A stretch of DNA of 63,180 nucleotides from NCBI GenBank assembly GCA_002841115.1, contig PHEC01000010.1:1-63180 (forward strand). Direction: 5' to 3'. A program made the translations under genes and the position numbers. This document shows, piece after piece, positions 26,305-35,123 of the stretch (positions within the stretch are counted from its first letter, which is position 1; each line of letters begins with the position of its first letter). The notes under the pieces are model-generated. The model was not told the origin of the DNA and did no database searches. It saw only the letters and a program-made list of their open reading frames with translations. The DNA comes from Alphaproteobacteria bacterium HGW-Alphaproteobacteria-6 (GTDB lineage: Bacteria; Pseudomonadota; Alphaproteobacteria; Rhodobacterales; Rhodobacteraceae).

Positions 26305-27870
26305 CTAGCGCCGCCGCAGGCCGGGGTCAATCGCATTCCGCCGGGGCACCGCGCGCCCGACCGCCGCAAGCGCCAATAGCGCAAGGCCGATCAGGATTGT
26401 CGCCGGACCGTCGCCGGTGCGGGCATAGAGGGTGGCGGGCAGCGCCGCCGGCACATCGGCATCAAGCGTGCCAGCCGAATTCAGCGCCAGCGCCTGCAGC
26501 ACCCGGCCCTTCGCGTCGATCACCGCCGAGACCCCGGTATTGGCCGACCGCAAAAGCGGCAGCCCCTGTTCGACGGCGCGCAGCCGGGCCTGCGCCAGGT
26601 GCTGGAACGGCCCGGAAAGATTGCCGAACCAGCTGTCGTTGGTGACCTGCAGGATCCAGTCGGCGCGCTCGGGCGTGCGCAGGTCCTGGGGAAACACCGC
26701 CTCGTAGCAGATCAGCGGCAGCACCTTGCCGGCGGCGCCGAGGTCAAGAACCCGCGGGCCGGGCCCGGGCGTATAGCCGCCGCCCGACTGCGCGGCAAAG
26801 GCGCCAAGGCCGAAATTGGCCAGTTGGTCGCCGTAGGGCAGGTATTCGCCGAAGGGCACCAGGTGCCACTTGTCATAGACCGCGGTGACGCGCCCCGCCG
26901 CGTCGGTGACGGCGAGCGCGTTGAAATAGCGCGCACCCTCGGCCCGCTGGATGCCGGCGGCGACCGGCACGCCGCGGGCTGTCGCGGTGATCTCGGCGAA
27001 AAGCGGGCCGGCGTCGTCGAGAAGATAGGGCACCGCGGTTTCCGGCCAGACGATCAGGTCAAGCGGCCGGTCGGCCGGAAGGGCGGTCTGCGCCATCTGG
27101 CGGTCAAGAAACATCCGCCACATGTCGTCACGCCATTTCAGCACCTGTGCCGCATTGGGCTGGATCAGGCGCACCCGGATATCGCGCGCCACGACCGGAT
27201 CGGGCGCCGCCAGCCGGACCATGCCGCCCCCCCAGATCAGCGCCAGCGCCGCCGCCGACAGGGCGGCAAGGCCGATACGGCCGCGCAGACCCTGCGCCAT
27301 GGCCGGCAAGGCCGCGGCCAGCGTGGTGATCAGCGTCAGGCCGACCGGCCCGGTGAAGGCCGCCGCCTGCATCAGCGGCGTGCCGATCCAGACATGCCCG
27401 ATCAGCGCCCAGGGAAAGCCGGTGAAGGCATAGCCGCGCAAGAGGTCGGCGCCGGCAAGGGCAATGGCAAGGGCGATCGCGCGCCGGCCCGGCGAGGCGC
27501 CGCCGACGGCACCCGCCACCCCGGCCGCCAGCGCCCAGAACAGCGCCATGCCGAAGGCCATCAGCACCAGCGCGAAAGGCGCCATCCAGCCATGGCGCCA
27601 GGGCTCGACCAGGAACGGCTCGACGATCCAGAAGAGGGCGGCGGCGAAATGGCCCGCACCGGCGATCCATGCCAGCCAGACCGCCCGTGCCGGCAGCGTC
27701 TCGGCCGCAACCAGCCAGATCAGCAGCGCCAGCGCCGGCAGGGCGACAAACCACAGCTGCAGCGGCGCCTGCCCGGTGGCGATCACCGCACCCAGCCCCG
27801 CCGCCAGCGCCAGCCGCCGGGCGCCGGGCCGCGCCGGCGGCCGCAGATGGCGGGAAACGCGCCAGGCCAT
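26305..27870 (-). CDS. lnt: Apolipoprotein N-acyltransferase
   Basis: Adds the third acyl chain to lipoproteins in the inner membrane. A 521-residue protein: the N-terminal half is a run of membrane helices, then a periplasmic nitrilase domain. The catalytic triad regions are visible: Glu in IVWPETAVPYLL, Lys in VYDKWHLVPFGEYLP and Cys in PLICYEAVFPQD. A final membrane helix is near the C-terminus (ILIGLALLALAAVGRAV). It lies 2 bp after corC in the conserved phoH-ybeY-corC-lnt order. Confidence 0.97.
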   Translation of the reverse strand: MAWRVSRHLRPPARPGARRLALAAGLGAVIATGQAPLQLWFVALPALALLIWLVAAETLPARAVWLAWIAGAGHFAAALFWIVEPFLVEPWRHGWMAPFALVLMAFGMALFWALAAGVAGAVGGASPGRRAIALAIALAGADLLRGYAFTGFPWALIGHVWIGTPLMQAAAFTGPVGLTLITTLAAALPAMAQGLRGRIGLAALSAAALALIWGGGMVRLAAPDPVVARDIRVRLIQPNAAQVLKWRDDMWRMFLDRQMAQTALPADRPLDLIVWPETAVPYLLDDAGPLFAEITATARGVPVAAGIQRAEGARYFNALAVTDAAGRVTAVYDKWHLVPFGEYLPYGDQLANFGLGAFAAQSGGGYTPGPGPRVLDLGAAGKVLPLICYEAVFPQDLRTPERADWILQVTNDSWFGNLSGPFQHLAQARLRAVEQGLPLLRSANTGVSAVIDAKGRVLQALALNSAGTLDADVPAALPATLYARTGDGPATILIGLALLALAAVGRAVPRRNAIDPGLRRR

Positions 27871-27872
27871 GC

Positions 27873-28784
27873 TCAGGCCGCGGCCTGCGGCAGGCGCACC
27901 CTCAGCCGCTTGATCCGGCGCAGGTCGGCGTCGATCACCTCGAACTCCGCGCCGCTTTCATGGGGGATCACCTCGCCGCGCACCGGCACCCGGCCGACCA
28001 GCATGAAGACCAGCCCGCCGATGGTGTCGACCTCGTCATTCTCGTCCTCGCCGGCCAGGGTCATGCCGATCTCGGCCTCGAACTCGGACAGGGGGGCGCG
28101 CGACTGCACCATGTAGCAGCCCGGCTTTTCCAGCACCCAAAGGCCGTCTTCCGAGGTGTCGTGCTCGTCCTCGATCTCGCCGATCACCTGTTCGATCAGG
28201 TCCTCGATCGTCACCAGCCCGTCGACGCCGCCGTATTCGTCGATCACCAGCGCCATGTGGATGCGCCCGCTCTGCATCTTCTGCAACAGGACGCCGATCG
28301 GCATCGAGGGCGGGACGTAAAGCAGCGGCCGCAAGAGCTTGCGCAGCGAAAAGCGCGGCTTGGGGTCGGAAAACGCCTGCTGAAGCGCCAGGTCCTTGAG
28401 GTGGATGATCCCCATCGGGCTGTCGAGCGTGCCCTTGAACACCGGCAGCCTTGAGAAGCCGCTTTCGCGGAAGGTGGCGACCAGGTCGGCAAGTGCTATG
28501 GTGACCGGCACCGCGACGATCTCGGCCTTGGGGATGGCGACATCGTCGACCCGCATCCGGCGCAGGTTGCCGATACCGGGCAATGGCGCGGCCACGGCGG
28601 CGGTCGCCTCGGCCCGCCTCGGGCGTGGCGACGGCTCTGCCGCGCGGTCGGGACCGCCGTCGCCGGGTGCCAATGCATCGATGATGCGGCCGAAAAAGCC
28701 GCGCTGTCCCGTGTTGTCGGGACGACTGTCGGAGGGGTCGGGCGCGTCCTGCGCCATCGAAGACCCGTCTGCGGATTCGCCCAT
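27873..28784 (-). CDS. corC: CorC/HlyC-type CBS-domain protein (Mg/Co efflux family)
   Basis: A 303-residue cytosolic protein with two CBS domains (VATFRESGFSRLPVFKGTLD; IHMALVIDEYGGVDGLVTIE) and a C-terminal CorC_HlyC domain (IGGLVFMLVGRVPVRGEVIP). The DUF21 membrane domain of larger relatives is absent, as in CorC. ATG 28784 follows AGGAAAGGACCG; an upstream ATG at 28829 overlapping the ybeY stop is an alternative. The family is associated with magnesium/cobalt efflux. Here the fixed neighbourhood with ybeY and lnt is the stronger identifier. Confidence 0.93.
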   Translation of the reverse strand: MGESADGSSMAQDAPDPSDSRPDNTGQRGFFGRIIDALAPGDGGPDRAAEPSPRPRRAEATAAVAAPLPGIGNLRRMRVDDVAIPKAEIVAVPVTIALADLVATFRESGFSRLPVFKGTLDSPMGIIHLKDLALQQAFSDPKPRFSLRKLLRPLLYVPPSMPIGVLLQKMQSGRIHMALVIDEYGGVDGLVTIEDLIEQVIGEIEDEHDTSEDGLWVLEKPGCYMVQSRAPLSEFEAEIGMTLAGEDENDEVDTIGGLVFMLVGRVPVRGEVIPHESGAEFEVIDADLRRIKRLRVRLPQAAA

Positions 28785-28821
28785 CGGTCCTTTCCTGATC
28801 GGTGCGCTGCCCGGCACCGGT

Positions 28822-29340
28822 TCACTCATATGGGTTGGCCAGACCCAGGGTTGCAAGGATGCGCACCTCGGCCGCCTCCATCAATGCGGCGTCGGCATCG
28901 CGGATGTGGTCATAGCCCAGAAGATGCAAGGTTGCATGAACCACAAGATGGCTGGCGTGATCGGCCAGCGGCTTGCCCTGCGCCTCGGCCTCGGCGGCGC
29001 AGGTCTGCCAGGCGATGGCGATGTCGCCAAGCTCGGCCGGCATGTCGGCGCTGCCCGGCCGTGGCAACCGCGGCCGGCCGCCGTCCACCGCCGCGGCGCG
29101 GTCCGCCGATGGCCAGGACAGCACGTTGGTCGGCTGCGGGCGGCCGCGGAAATCGGCGTTGAGCACGGCGATGCGCGCATCGTCGCAGGCCAGCAGGCTG
29201 ATCTCGACCCCGTCGGCACCGATGCCCTGATCGGCCAGCGCGGCGCGGGCCGCGGTTTCGGCCAGCACCTCCAGCCCGACCGCCTGCCAGCGCGGCTCTT
29301 CGATCAGGATGTCAACCACTGGCCTCATCGTCGCGGTCAT
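28822..29340 (-). CDS. ybeY: Endoribonuclease YbeY (16S rRNA maturation)
   Basis: A single-strand-specific, zinc-dependent endoribonuclease for 16S 3'-end maturation and ribosome quality control. A 172-residue protein. The metal site is VVHATLHLLGYDH (H-x3-H-x5-H), preceded by LGDIAIAW. The ATG at 29340 (MTATMRPVVDILIEEP) has GAGG just upstream; ATG 29328 is possible. The reading frame begins inside the end of phoH, so the two are translationally coupled. Confidence 0.95.
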   Translation of the reverse strand: MTATMRPVVDILIEEPRWQAVGLEVLAETAARAALADQGIGADGVEISLLACDDARIAVLNADFRGRPQPTNVLSWPSADRAAAVDGGRPRLPRPGSADMPAELGDIAIAWQTCAAEAEAQGKPLADHASHLVVHATLHLLGYDHIRDADAALMEAAEVRILATLGLANPYE

Positions 29341-30331
29341 AGGCCTCGATGATGCGGGCGACAAGGGGATGACGCACCACATCCTTCGCGGTGAAATAGT
29401 TGAAGCTGACGCCCTTGACCCCGTCGAGGATGCGTTCGGCATCGACCAGGCCCGAGGCGGCGCCGCGCGGCAGGTCGATCTGGGTGCGGTCGCCGGTCAC
29501 CACCATGCGCGACCCTTCGCCAAGACGGGTCAGGAACATCTTCATCTGCATGGTCGTGGCGTTCTGCGCCTCGTCCAGCACGACGAAGGCATTGGCCAGC
29601 GTGCGGCCGCGCATGAAGGCCAGGGGAGCGATCTCGATCCGCCTTTCGGCGATCAGTTTCTCGACCTGCTTGGCGGGCAGGAAATCGTTCAGCGCGTCAT
29701 AGAGCGGCTGCATGTAGGGATCGACCTTTTCCTTCATGTCGCCGGGCAGGAAGCCCAGCCTTTCGCCGGCCTCCACCGCCGGGCGGGAAAGCACGATCCG
29801 GTCGACATGGCCGCCGATCAGCATGGTCACCCCGACCGCGACCGCCAGATAGGTCTTGCCGGTGCCGGCCGGACCGATGCCGAAAGCCAGTTCGTGCTGG
29901 AAAAGGTTGCGCACATAGGCTTTCTGCGCCTCGGTGCGCGGCTCTACCTGCTTCTTGCGGGTGCGGATCTCGACCCGGCCCGAGGCGAACATCTCAAGCT
30001 GGTCCTCGATGCTGGCAGGGGCGGAAACCTCGCTGCCGCCCATGCGGATCGCGGCGTCGATCTCGCCGGCGTCGATGCCGCGCCCGGTCTCCAGCCGGCC
30101 GTAGAGAGTTTGCAGAAGTGCTGCCACCTGCCCCCGGGCCTCTGCCGCACCGACCACCGCCAGGTGGTTGCCGCGCCGCAGGATATGCACCCCAAGCTGA
30201 TGCTCGATCTGCGCCAGATTGCGGTCGAACTCGCCGCACAGGTCGATCAGCAACCGGTTGTCGGGAAATTCCAGAAGCGTCTCGTGCAGATCCTCGGGAC
30301 GCGGCGGCGGGGTCAAGGCGCTAATGCCCAA
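29312..30331 (-). CDS. PhoH-family ATPase
   Basis: A 339-residue PhoH-like ATPase (often annotated ybeZ in E. coli) thought to partner YbeY in RNA metabolism. An N-terminal KH-like region precedes Walker A GIGPAGTGKTYLAVAVGV and Walker B FVVLDEAQNATTMQMKMFLT; VTGDRTQIDLPRG is also conserved. The best start is TTG 30331, with AGGAG six bases upstream (AGGAGACCTGC-TTG); no ATG fits as well, so the first gene of this operon seems to use a weak start. A 17-bp tandem duplication lies in its leader. Confidence 0.94.
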   Translation of the reverse strand: MGISALTPPPRPEDLHETLLEFPDNRLLIDLCGEFDRNLAQIEHQLGVHILRRGNHLAVVGAAEARGQVAALLQTLYGRLETGRGIDAGEIDAAIRMGGSEVSAPASIEDQLEMFASGRVEIRTRKKQVEPRTEAQKAYVRNLFQHELAFGIGPAGTGKTYLAVAVGVTMLIGGHVDRIVLSRPAVEAGERLGFLPGDMKEKVDPYMQPLYDALNDFLPAKQVEKLIAERRIEIAPLAFMRGRTLANAFVVLDEAQNATTMQMKMFLTRLGEGSRMVVTGDRTQIDLPRGAASGLVDAERILDGVKGVSFNYFTAKDVVRHPLVARIIEAYDRDDEASG

Positions 30332-30343
30332 GCAGGTCTCCTG

Positions 30344-30377
30344 TGACTGGCGGTCGTAAGTGACTGGCGGTCGTAGG
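30344..30377. repeat. Tandem 17-bp duplication upstream of phoH
   Basis: TGACTGGCGGTCGTAAG at 30344-30360 is repeated at 30361-30377 as TGACTGGCGGTCGTAGG, with one mismatch. It sits 13 bp upstream of the TTG start of phoH, in the mRNA leader or promoter region. Confidence 0.9.
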
Positions 30378-30490
30378 GAAAAGGTGCCCCTTGCGAGGCG
30401 CCAAGACAAGCATGGCCGACGGATAATTGCACGAATGTGACAAAATCAGCCGGCCGGGGCAGATCGGCGGCTAATCTGCATCAATTTCGG

Positions 30491-30784
30491 TCAGATCGGA
30501 TCGGGGATCGATGAGCCGCGCTTGTGGCCGGCGGCATAGCCGGGCGGCAGGACGCCGGAACAGACCCGCTCACCGGTCTTCGGGTCAAGCCGCAGCACCG
30601 AATAGCCCTCGATCCCGTCATCGGCCATCCAGATGTCGCAGCCGTCGGGATCGACGTAGATGCCCCATTTGACCTTTTCGGCCAGCCGTCCCGCGTCGAT
30701 GCCGCGATCGACGCCGTGATCGGTCTTTTCGCAGGCCGCCAGCAGTGCAGCCGCCGTCAGCCCGATGATGATGCGCACGCCCAT
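30491..30784 (-). CDS. Small lipoprotein sharing a domain with the adjacent OmpA-like protein
   Basis: A 97-residue protein with a lipoprotein signal, MGVRIIIGLTAAALLAACEK (lipobox LLAAC). The mature region includes DPDGCDIWMADDGIEGYSVL and a following GERVC, which closely matches a segment of the OmpA-like protein encoded just upstream. ATG 30784 has GGGAGG upstream and follows the ompA-like stop by one base (TGAGATG), so the pair is an operon. No known domain recognised; probably outer-membrane anchored. Confidence 0.87.
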   Translation of the reverse strand: MGVRIIIGLTAAALLAACEKTDHGVDRGIDAGRLAEKVKWGIYVDPDGCDIWMADDGIEGYSVLRLDPKTGERVCSGVLPPGYAAGHKRGSSIPDPI

Positions 30785-30785
30785 C

Positions 30786-31370
30786 TCAATACCTCCCGAT
30801 CTCGCGGTAGCAGGTGATCTCGACCCGGCGGTTCTTCTGCATCCCGGCGGCGGTGGTGTTGGTCGCAACCGGCATCCGTTCGCCGAAGCCGCGGGCCGAG
30901 GCGACCCGCGCGCCGGCATCCAGCGCCACGCGGGCCACCGCGTCGGCCCGGCGCTGCGACAGGCGCATGTTGTAGTCGTCCGAGGCGCGGGCGTCGGTAT
31001 GGCCGTGAATGCCGTAGGAAAACACCCCCTGCTGGCGGAAGAAGGCCTTCAGCCGCGCGGCTTCGGCGGGGCGGACCCTGGCACTGTCGGTGGCGAAAAG
31101 CTGATCGGTATTCTCGACCAGGCAGCTTTCGACCTTCATGCAGACCGGCTTGCCGCGGCGATCGGTGCGGTTCCAGGCATAGCCTTCCCAGCCGTCATCG
31201 ATCATCCAGACCTGGCAGCCGTCCGGCGTCTGCGCCAGCGCCGGCTTGTAGCGATCCGCGCCGATCACCGGCGGCGCAACCTCGGCCAGCAGCGGCCCAG
31301 CCGACAAGGCCGGCCACAATGCCGCCGCCACGAAGGCGGCGCGCAGTCCCGCGCAATTCACCCGTTCCAC
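30786..31370 (-). CDS. OmpA-family peptidoglycan-associated protein with an extra N-terminal domain
   Basis: A 194-residue secreted protein. A hydrophobic signal (LRAAFVAAALWPALSAGPLL) precedes a short domain, TPDGCQVWMIDDGWEGYAWN...GKPVC, shared with the neighbouring lipoprotein. An OmpA C-terminal domain follows (GIHGHTDARASDDYNMRLSQ, then RRADAVARVALD) that should bind peptidoglycan. GTG 31370 is the chosen start (GGGGG five bases upstream); ATG 31427 and GTG 31361 are alternatives. The pair interrupts the usual close miaB-phoH order. Confidence 0.85.
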   Translation of the reverse strand: MERVNCAGLRAAFVAAALWPALSAGPLLAEVAPPVIGADRYKPALAQTPDGCQVWMIDDGWEGYAWNRTDRRGKPVCMKVESCLVENTDQLFATDSARVRPAEAARLKAFFRQQGVFSYGIHGHTDARASDDYNMRLSQRRADAVARVALDAGARVASARGFGERMPVATNTTAAGMQKNRRVEITCYREIGRY

Positions 31371-31551
31371 TCTTGCCCCCAATGTCACGCACGGAAGCCC
31401 TGGCGCAATCCTGCCGGGGTCCGTCATCCACCGTCGGCAAGGCTAGCCGAGCGGCGGGAGATACCGAAGGATTCAGTGCGATTGTGCCGCAGCCCGAAAC
31501 AGCGCACCCGAGCCGGCCGGAATCGTTGCGAAGGTCCGGCTTCCGCGCGCC

Positions 31552-32874
31552 TCAGCCGGCGCAGATCTCGCCGGCCAGCGAGTTCGGCGCCGAGGCGGTG
31601 ATTCTCACCCGGGCGATGGTGCCCGGCGTCGCATCGGTCGTGACATGCACCGCGTGCAGATAGTCGGACTTGCCGACCATCTGCCCCGGCATCCGGCCGG
31701 GTTTCTCGAACAAGACCCCGACCTCGCGCCCGACCATCGCCGCCTGCGCGGCGCGCTGCTGGTCGGTGATCAGCGCCTGAAGCGTCTGAAGCCGCGCGTC
31801 GGCGACCTCGTCCGGCACCGGCGCGCGGCCGGCCGCCGGCGTGCCGGGGCGCGGCGAGTAGCGGAAGGAATAGGCCATGCCGTAGCCGACCGCGCGGACC
31901 AGATCCATCGTCGCGGCGAAATCGGCCTCGGTCTCGCCAGGGAAGCCGACGATGAAATCGCCCGACAGCATGATGTCGGGCCGCGCGGCGCGGATCCGCT
32001 CGATCAGCCGCAGATAGCCCTCGGCGGTGTGGCGGCGGTTCATCGCCTTCAATATCCGGTCCGATCCCGACTGCACCGGCAGGTGCAGGTAGGGCATCAG
32101 CTTGTCCACCTCGCCATGGGCGGCGATCAGGTCGTCGGACATGTCGTTCGGGTGCGAGGTGGTGTAGCGGATGCGCGCCAGCCCGTCGATCCGCGCGAGG
32201 TCGCGCACCAGCCCGGCCAGCGACCGTTCGCCATCCCCGTCCGCGCCGTGATAGGCGTTGACGTTCTGGCCGAGGAGCGTGATCTCGCGCACCCCCTTGG
32301 CGACGAGGCCGCGCGCCTCGGCAAGGATCCGCGCCGCCGGCCGGCTGACCTCGGCGCCGCGGGTATAGGGCACCACGCAGAAGGCGCAGAACTTGTCGCA
32401 GCCTTCCTGCACGGTCAGGAAGGCGGTCGGGCGCAGCGCCGCCTTCGGGCGGTCGGGCAGGTGGTCGAACTTGTCCTCGGGCGGAAATTCGGTGTCGACC
32501 GGTTTTTCCCCCGCCGCCGCCGCCCGCGCCATCGCCGGCAGCCGGTGATAGCTCTGCGAGCCGACGACCAGATCGACGATCGGCATCCGCCGCAGGATCT
32601 CGGCGCCCTCGGCCTGGGCGACACAGCCCGCCACCCCGATCATCAGGCCGGGCCGCGCCGCCTTCAGGGGCTTCAGCCGGCCAAGGTCGGAATAGACCTT
32701 CTCGGCCGCCTTTTCGCGGATATGGCAAGTGTTCAGCAAGACCAGGTCGGCCTCTTCGACGACCTCGGTCGCGACATAGCCCTCGGCGCCCATCGCCTCG
32801 GCCATGCGCTCGCTGTCGTAGACATTCATCTGACAGCCGTAGGTCTTGATGAAAAGCTTCTTCGGTGCGGTCAT
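31552..32874 (-). CDS. miaB: tRNA-2-methylthio-N6-dimethylallyladenosine synthase MiaB
   Basis: A radical-SAM methylthiotransferase modifying A37 of tRNAs reading UNN codons. A 440-residue protein. The N-terminal UPF0004 domain begins [17 protein letters not shown], with further cluster cysteines in [11 protein letters not shown] and GCVAQ. The radical-SAM cluster is [20 protein letters not shown] domain closes the protein ([16 protein letters not shown]...[14 protein letters not shown]). All expected cysteines are present, and the ATG at 32874 is well placed. Confidence 0.97.
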   Translation of the reverse strand: MTAPKKLFIKTYGCQMNVYDSERMAEAMGAEGYVATEVVEEADLVLLNTCHIREKAAEKVYSDLGRLKPLKAARPGLMIGVAGCVAQAEGAEILRRMPIVDLVVGSQSYHRLPAMARAAAAGEKPVDTEFPPEDKFDHLPDRPKAALRPTAFLTVQEGCDKFCAFCVVPYTRGAEVSRPAARILAEARGLVAKGVREITLLGQNVNAYHGADGDGERSLAGLVRDLARIDGLARIRYTTSHPNDMSDDLIAAHGEVDKLMPYLHLPVQSGSDRILKAMNRRHTAEGYLRLIERIRAARPDIMLSGDFIVGFPGETEADFAATMDLVRAVGYGMAYSFRYSPRPGTPAAGRAPVPDEVADARLQTLQALITDQQRAAQAAMVGREVGVLFEKPGRMPGQMVGKSDYLHAVHVTTDATPGTIARVRITASAPNSLAGEICAG

Positions 32875-33059
32875 GGTTGCTGTTGTCGGGGCTGCGGGGC
32901 GGGGCCCTTGGCGGGTCGGATCGCCGGTTCCTACCCCGAACCGGGGGCCGGCTGCAATGGCAAGGCTGCCGGCGGCCGATCCGCGGCCCGGTCGCGATCA
33001 CTTGCAATCGCCGCGCCTCTGGCCGAGTCTGGCGCCGATGACCGCGACCGGACGGACCG

Positions 33060-33965
33060 ATGGACCACGCCTCGCTTGACGATTTTCTTGCCCGCAGCCC
33101 TGATGTGCTGGCGCGCGGCCCGGTCGCGCTGATCTTCGTCGAGGATCCGGTCGAACTGACCTCGACGCTGCGCCATCACGCCGGGGCGGGGTTTCGCGCG
33201 ATCATCGCCTTCGTTCCGCCGGGGATCGACCTGCCGGCGCCGGCCGGTGTGCCGGGAGAGGTCGCCGACGCCGACGCCCCGCCGGTGCCGGTCCACCGGG
33301 TCGGCCATGACACCTGCCGCCCCGGCGCTGTCATCGCCGCGGTCAATGCGGTCATCGCCGCCAGCCCGCCCACCACCTGGTTCTACTACGGCTTCAACGC
33401 CGAATACCTGTTCTTTCCCTTCTGCGAGCGGCGCAACATCCGCGAGTTGATCGCCTTTCATGCCGAGGAACGGCGCGACGCGATGCTGTGCTATGTCGTC
33501 GATCTCTACGCCCCCGACCTTGATCGCCACCCCGATGCGGTCAGCCTCGATCAGGCGATGCTGGACCGGTCGGGCTATTATGCGCTGGCCCGGCCCGATC
33601 CGGTGACCGGCCATCCGAAGGAACGCCAGCTTGATTTCTTCGGCGGCCTGCGCTGGCGATTCGAGGAACATGTGCCGAAGGCCCGCCGCCGGATCGACCG
33701 GATCGCGATCTTCCGCGCACAAAAGGGCCTGCGCCTGCGCGATGACCACAGCTTCAGCATCGAGGAATACAATACCTACGCCTGCCCCTGGCACAACAAC
33801 ATGACCGCCGCCATCGCCTCGTTCCGCACGGCGAAGGCGCTGAAGTCCAACCCCGGCTCGCGGTTCGAGATCGCGACCTTCGCCTGGCACAATTCCACCC
33901 GTTTCGAATGGCATTCCCAGCAATTGATGGATCTCGGCCTGATGGAGCCGGGGCAGTGGTTCTGA
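33060..33965 (+). CDS. Conserved hypothetical cytosolic protein
   Basis: A 301-residue protein without signal peptide or membrane segments. I do not recognise the family. Visible features are an N-terminal alpha/beta-like part with FYYGFNAEYLFFPFCERRNI, a middle CYVVDLYAPDLDRHPDAVSL, and an aromatic-rich C-terminus (TYACPWHNNMTAAIASFRTA; FEWHSQQLMDLGLMEPGQWF). The many conserved-looking His/Trp/Asp residues suggest an enzyme, possibly glycosyltransferase-like, but this is a guess. Codon bias matches the neighbours. It is isolated between miaB (divergent) and irr (convergent). Confidence 0.85.
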   Translation: MDHASLDDFLARSPDVLARGPVALIFVEDPVELTSTLRHHAGAGFRAIIAFVPPGIDLPAPAGVPGEVADADAPPVPVHRVGHDTCRPGAVIAAVNAVIAASPPTTWFYYGFNAEYLFFPFCERRNIRELIAFHAEERRDAMLCYVVDLYAPDLDRHPDAVSLDQAMLDRSGYYALARPDPVTGHPKERQLDFFGGLRWRFEEHVPKARRRIDRIAIFRAQKGLRLRDDHSFSIEEYNTYACPWHNNMTAAIASFRTAKALKSNPGSRFEIATFAWHNSTRFEWHSQQLMDLGLMEPGQWF

Positions 33966-34003
33966 CACGCTAGCCCCGCGCGGCCGGCCGGGCGGTTGCC
34001 GGC

Positions 34004-34420
34004 CTATGCCCGCCTGAGCCGGATCACCACGTCGACCCGGCTCATTTCCGCGCCCTCGGGAAGGGCCGGAAGCCGGGCGATTTCCAGATCCTCGACCGGG
34101 GCGTCGATCAGCCGACCTTCGTCTTCCCAGTAGAAATGCGGGTGATCGTCAAGCCGGGTGTCGAAGTAGGCGCGGGTGCCGTCGACGGTGATCTCATGCA
34201 TCAGCCCGGCCTCGCAGAAGGCGCGCAGCGTGTTGTAGACCGTGGCCAGCGATACCGGTTCGCCGGCGCCATGGGCGGCGGCATGAAGGCCTTCGGCGGT
34301 GACATGGCGGTCCTGCCCGTCGCCGACCAGAAGTTCGGCCAGCGCCATGCGCTGCCGTGTCGGGCGCAGCCCCGCCTGATCCAGCCAGCGCGCCGCGCGC
34401 AATCCCTGCTCTGTCTGCAT
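34004..34420 (-). CDS. irr: Irr-type Fur-family iron response regulator
   Basis: A 138-residue Fur-family regulator. The winged helix includes GLRPTRQRMALAELLVGDGQ and SLATVYNTLRAFCEAGLMHE. The metal/haem region DDHPHFYWEDEGRLIDAPVE is the Irr variant of Fur (H-P-H-F-Y...LID) rather than a canonical Fur or Zur site. Irr represses haem and iron genes under iron limitation in alphaproteobacteria and is degraded when haem is available. It is divergent from fabA; the irr-fabA-fabB-fabI order is characteristic of Rhodobacterales. ATG 34420 has purines (GGAACGGGAAACC) upstream. Confidence 0.9.
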   Translation of the reverse strand: MQTEQGLRAARWLDQAGLRPTRQRMALAELLVGDGQDRHVTAEGLHAAAHGAGEPVSLATVYNTLRAFCEAGLMHEITVDGTRAYFDTRLDDHPHFYWEDEGRLIDAPVEDLEIARLPALPEGAEMSRVDVVIRLRRA

Positions 34421-34589
34421 GGTTTCCCGTTCCGGCCCCTGCCCCTTATAGGACCATCCGGCCTTGATTTTCAATCCGTTTTGCAGGGTGGCGCGGGCCG
34501 GGCCGGCGGGGGCGATGCCCTTGCCCTAGCGGCGGGGCGGATGATAGAGGGGGTGCCAGAGAGGGACGCGACAGGCGGGGGCAGGCGCG

Positions 34590-35099
34590 ATGGCGGGTTA
34601 TCCGACACGGTTCGACAAGGACGATCTGCTGAAATGCGCGCGGGGCGAGCTGTTCGGCCCGGGCAATGCGCAGCTTCCCGAACCGCCGATGCTGATGATG
34701 GACCGGATCACCGACATCTCGGGCGATCGGGGCGAGCATGGCCGCGGCCATGTCGTCGCCGAGTTCGACATCCGCCCCGACCTGTGGTTCTTTGCCTGCC
34801 ACTTTCCGGGCAATCCGATCATGCCGGGCTGCCTTGGCCTCGACGGGCTGTGGCAGCTGACCGGCTTCAACCTCGGCTGGCGCGGCTGGCAGGGGCGCGG
34901 CTATGCGCTGGGCGTCGGCGAGGTCAAGCTGACCGGCATGGTGCGGCCCGACCGCCGGATGCTGACCTACCATGTCGATTTCACCAAGGCGGTGCAGACC
35001 CGCCGGCTGACCATGGGCGTGGCCGACGGCCGGGTGGAAGCCGACGGCGAGACCATCTACATCGTCAAGGACATGAAGGTCGCGCTCTCGGCGAGCTGA
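34590..35099 (+). CDS. fabA: 3-hydroxydecanoyl-ACP dehydratase/isomerase
   Basis: Introduces the cis double bond at C10 in anaerobic-type unsaturated fatty acid synthesis. A 169-residue hot-dog-fold enzyme of normal length. The catalytic His is in [20 protein letters not shown] and the Asp of that segment completes the active site. It is followed 24 bp later by fabB, whose product normally elongates the FabA product, and by fabI. That fabB is broken here is therefore striking. Confidence 0.97.
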   Translation: MAGYPTRFDKDDLLKCARGELFGPGNAQLPEPPMLMMDRITDISGDRGEHGRGHVVAEFDIRPDLWFFACHFPGNPIMPGCLGLDGLWQLTGFNLGWRGWQGRGYALGVGEVKLTGMVRPDRRMLTYHVDFTKAVQTRRLTMGVADGRVEADGETIYIVKDMKVALSAS

Positions 35100-35123
35100 C
35101 CCACGAGGAAGAGGAGTGCGCCC

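Noticed and set aside
29309-30346. 345-codon plus-strand frame opposite phoH
   Set aside because: Antisense shadow of PhoH, whose Walker motifs are intact.
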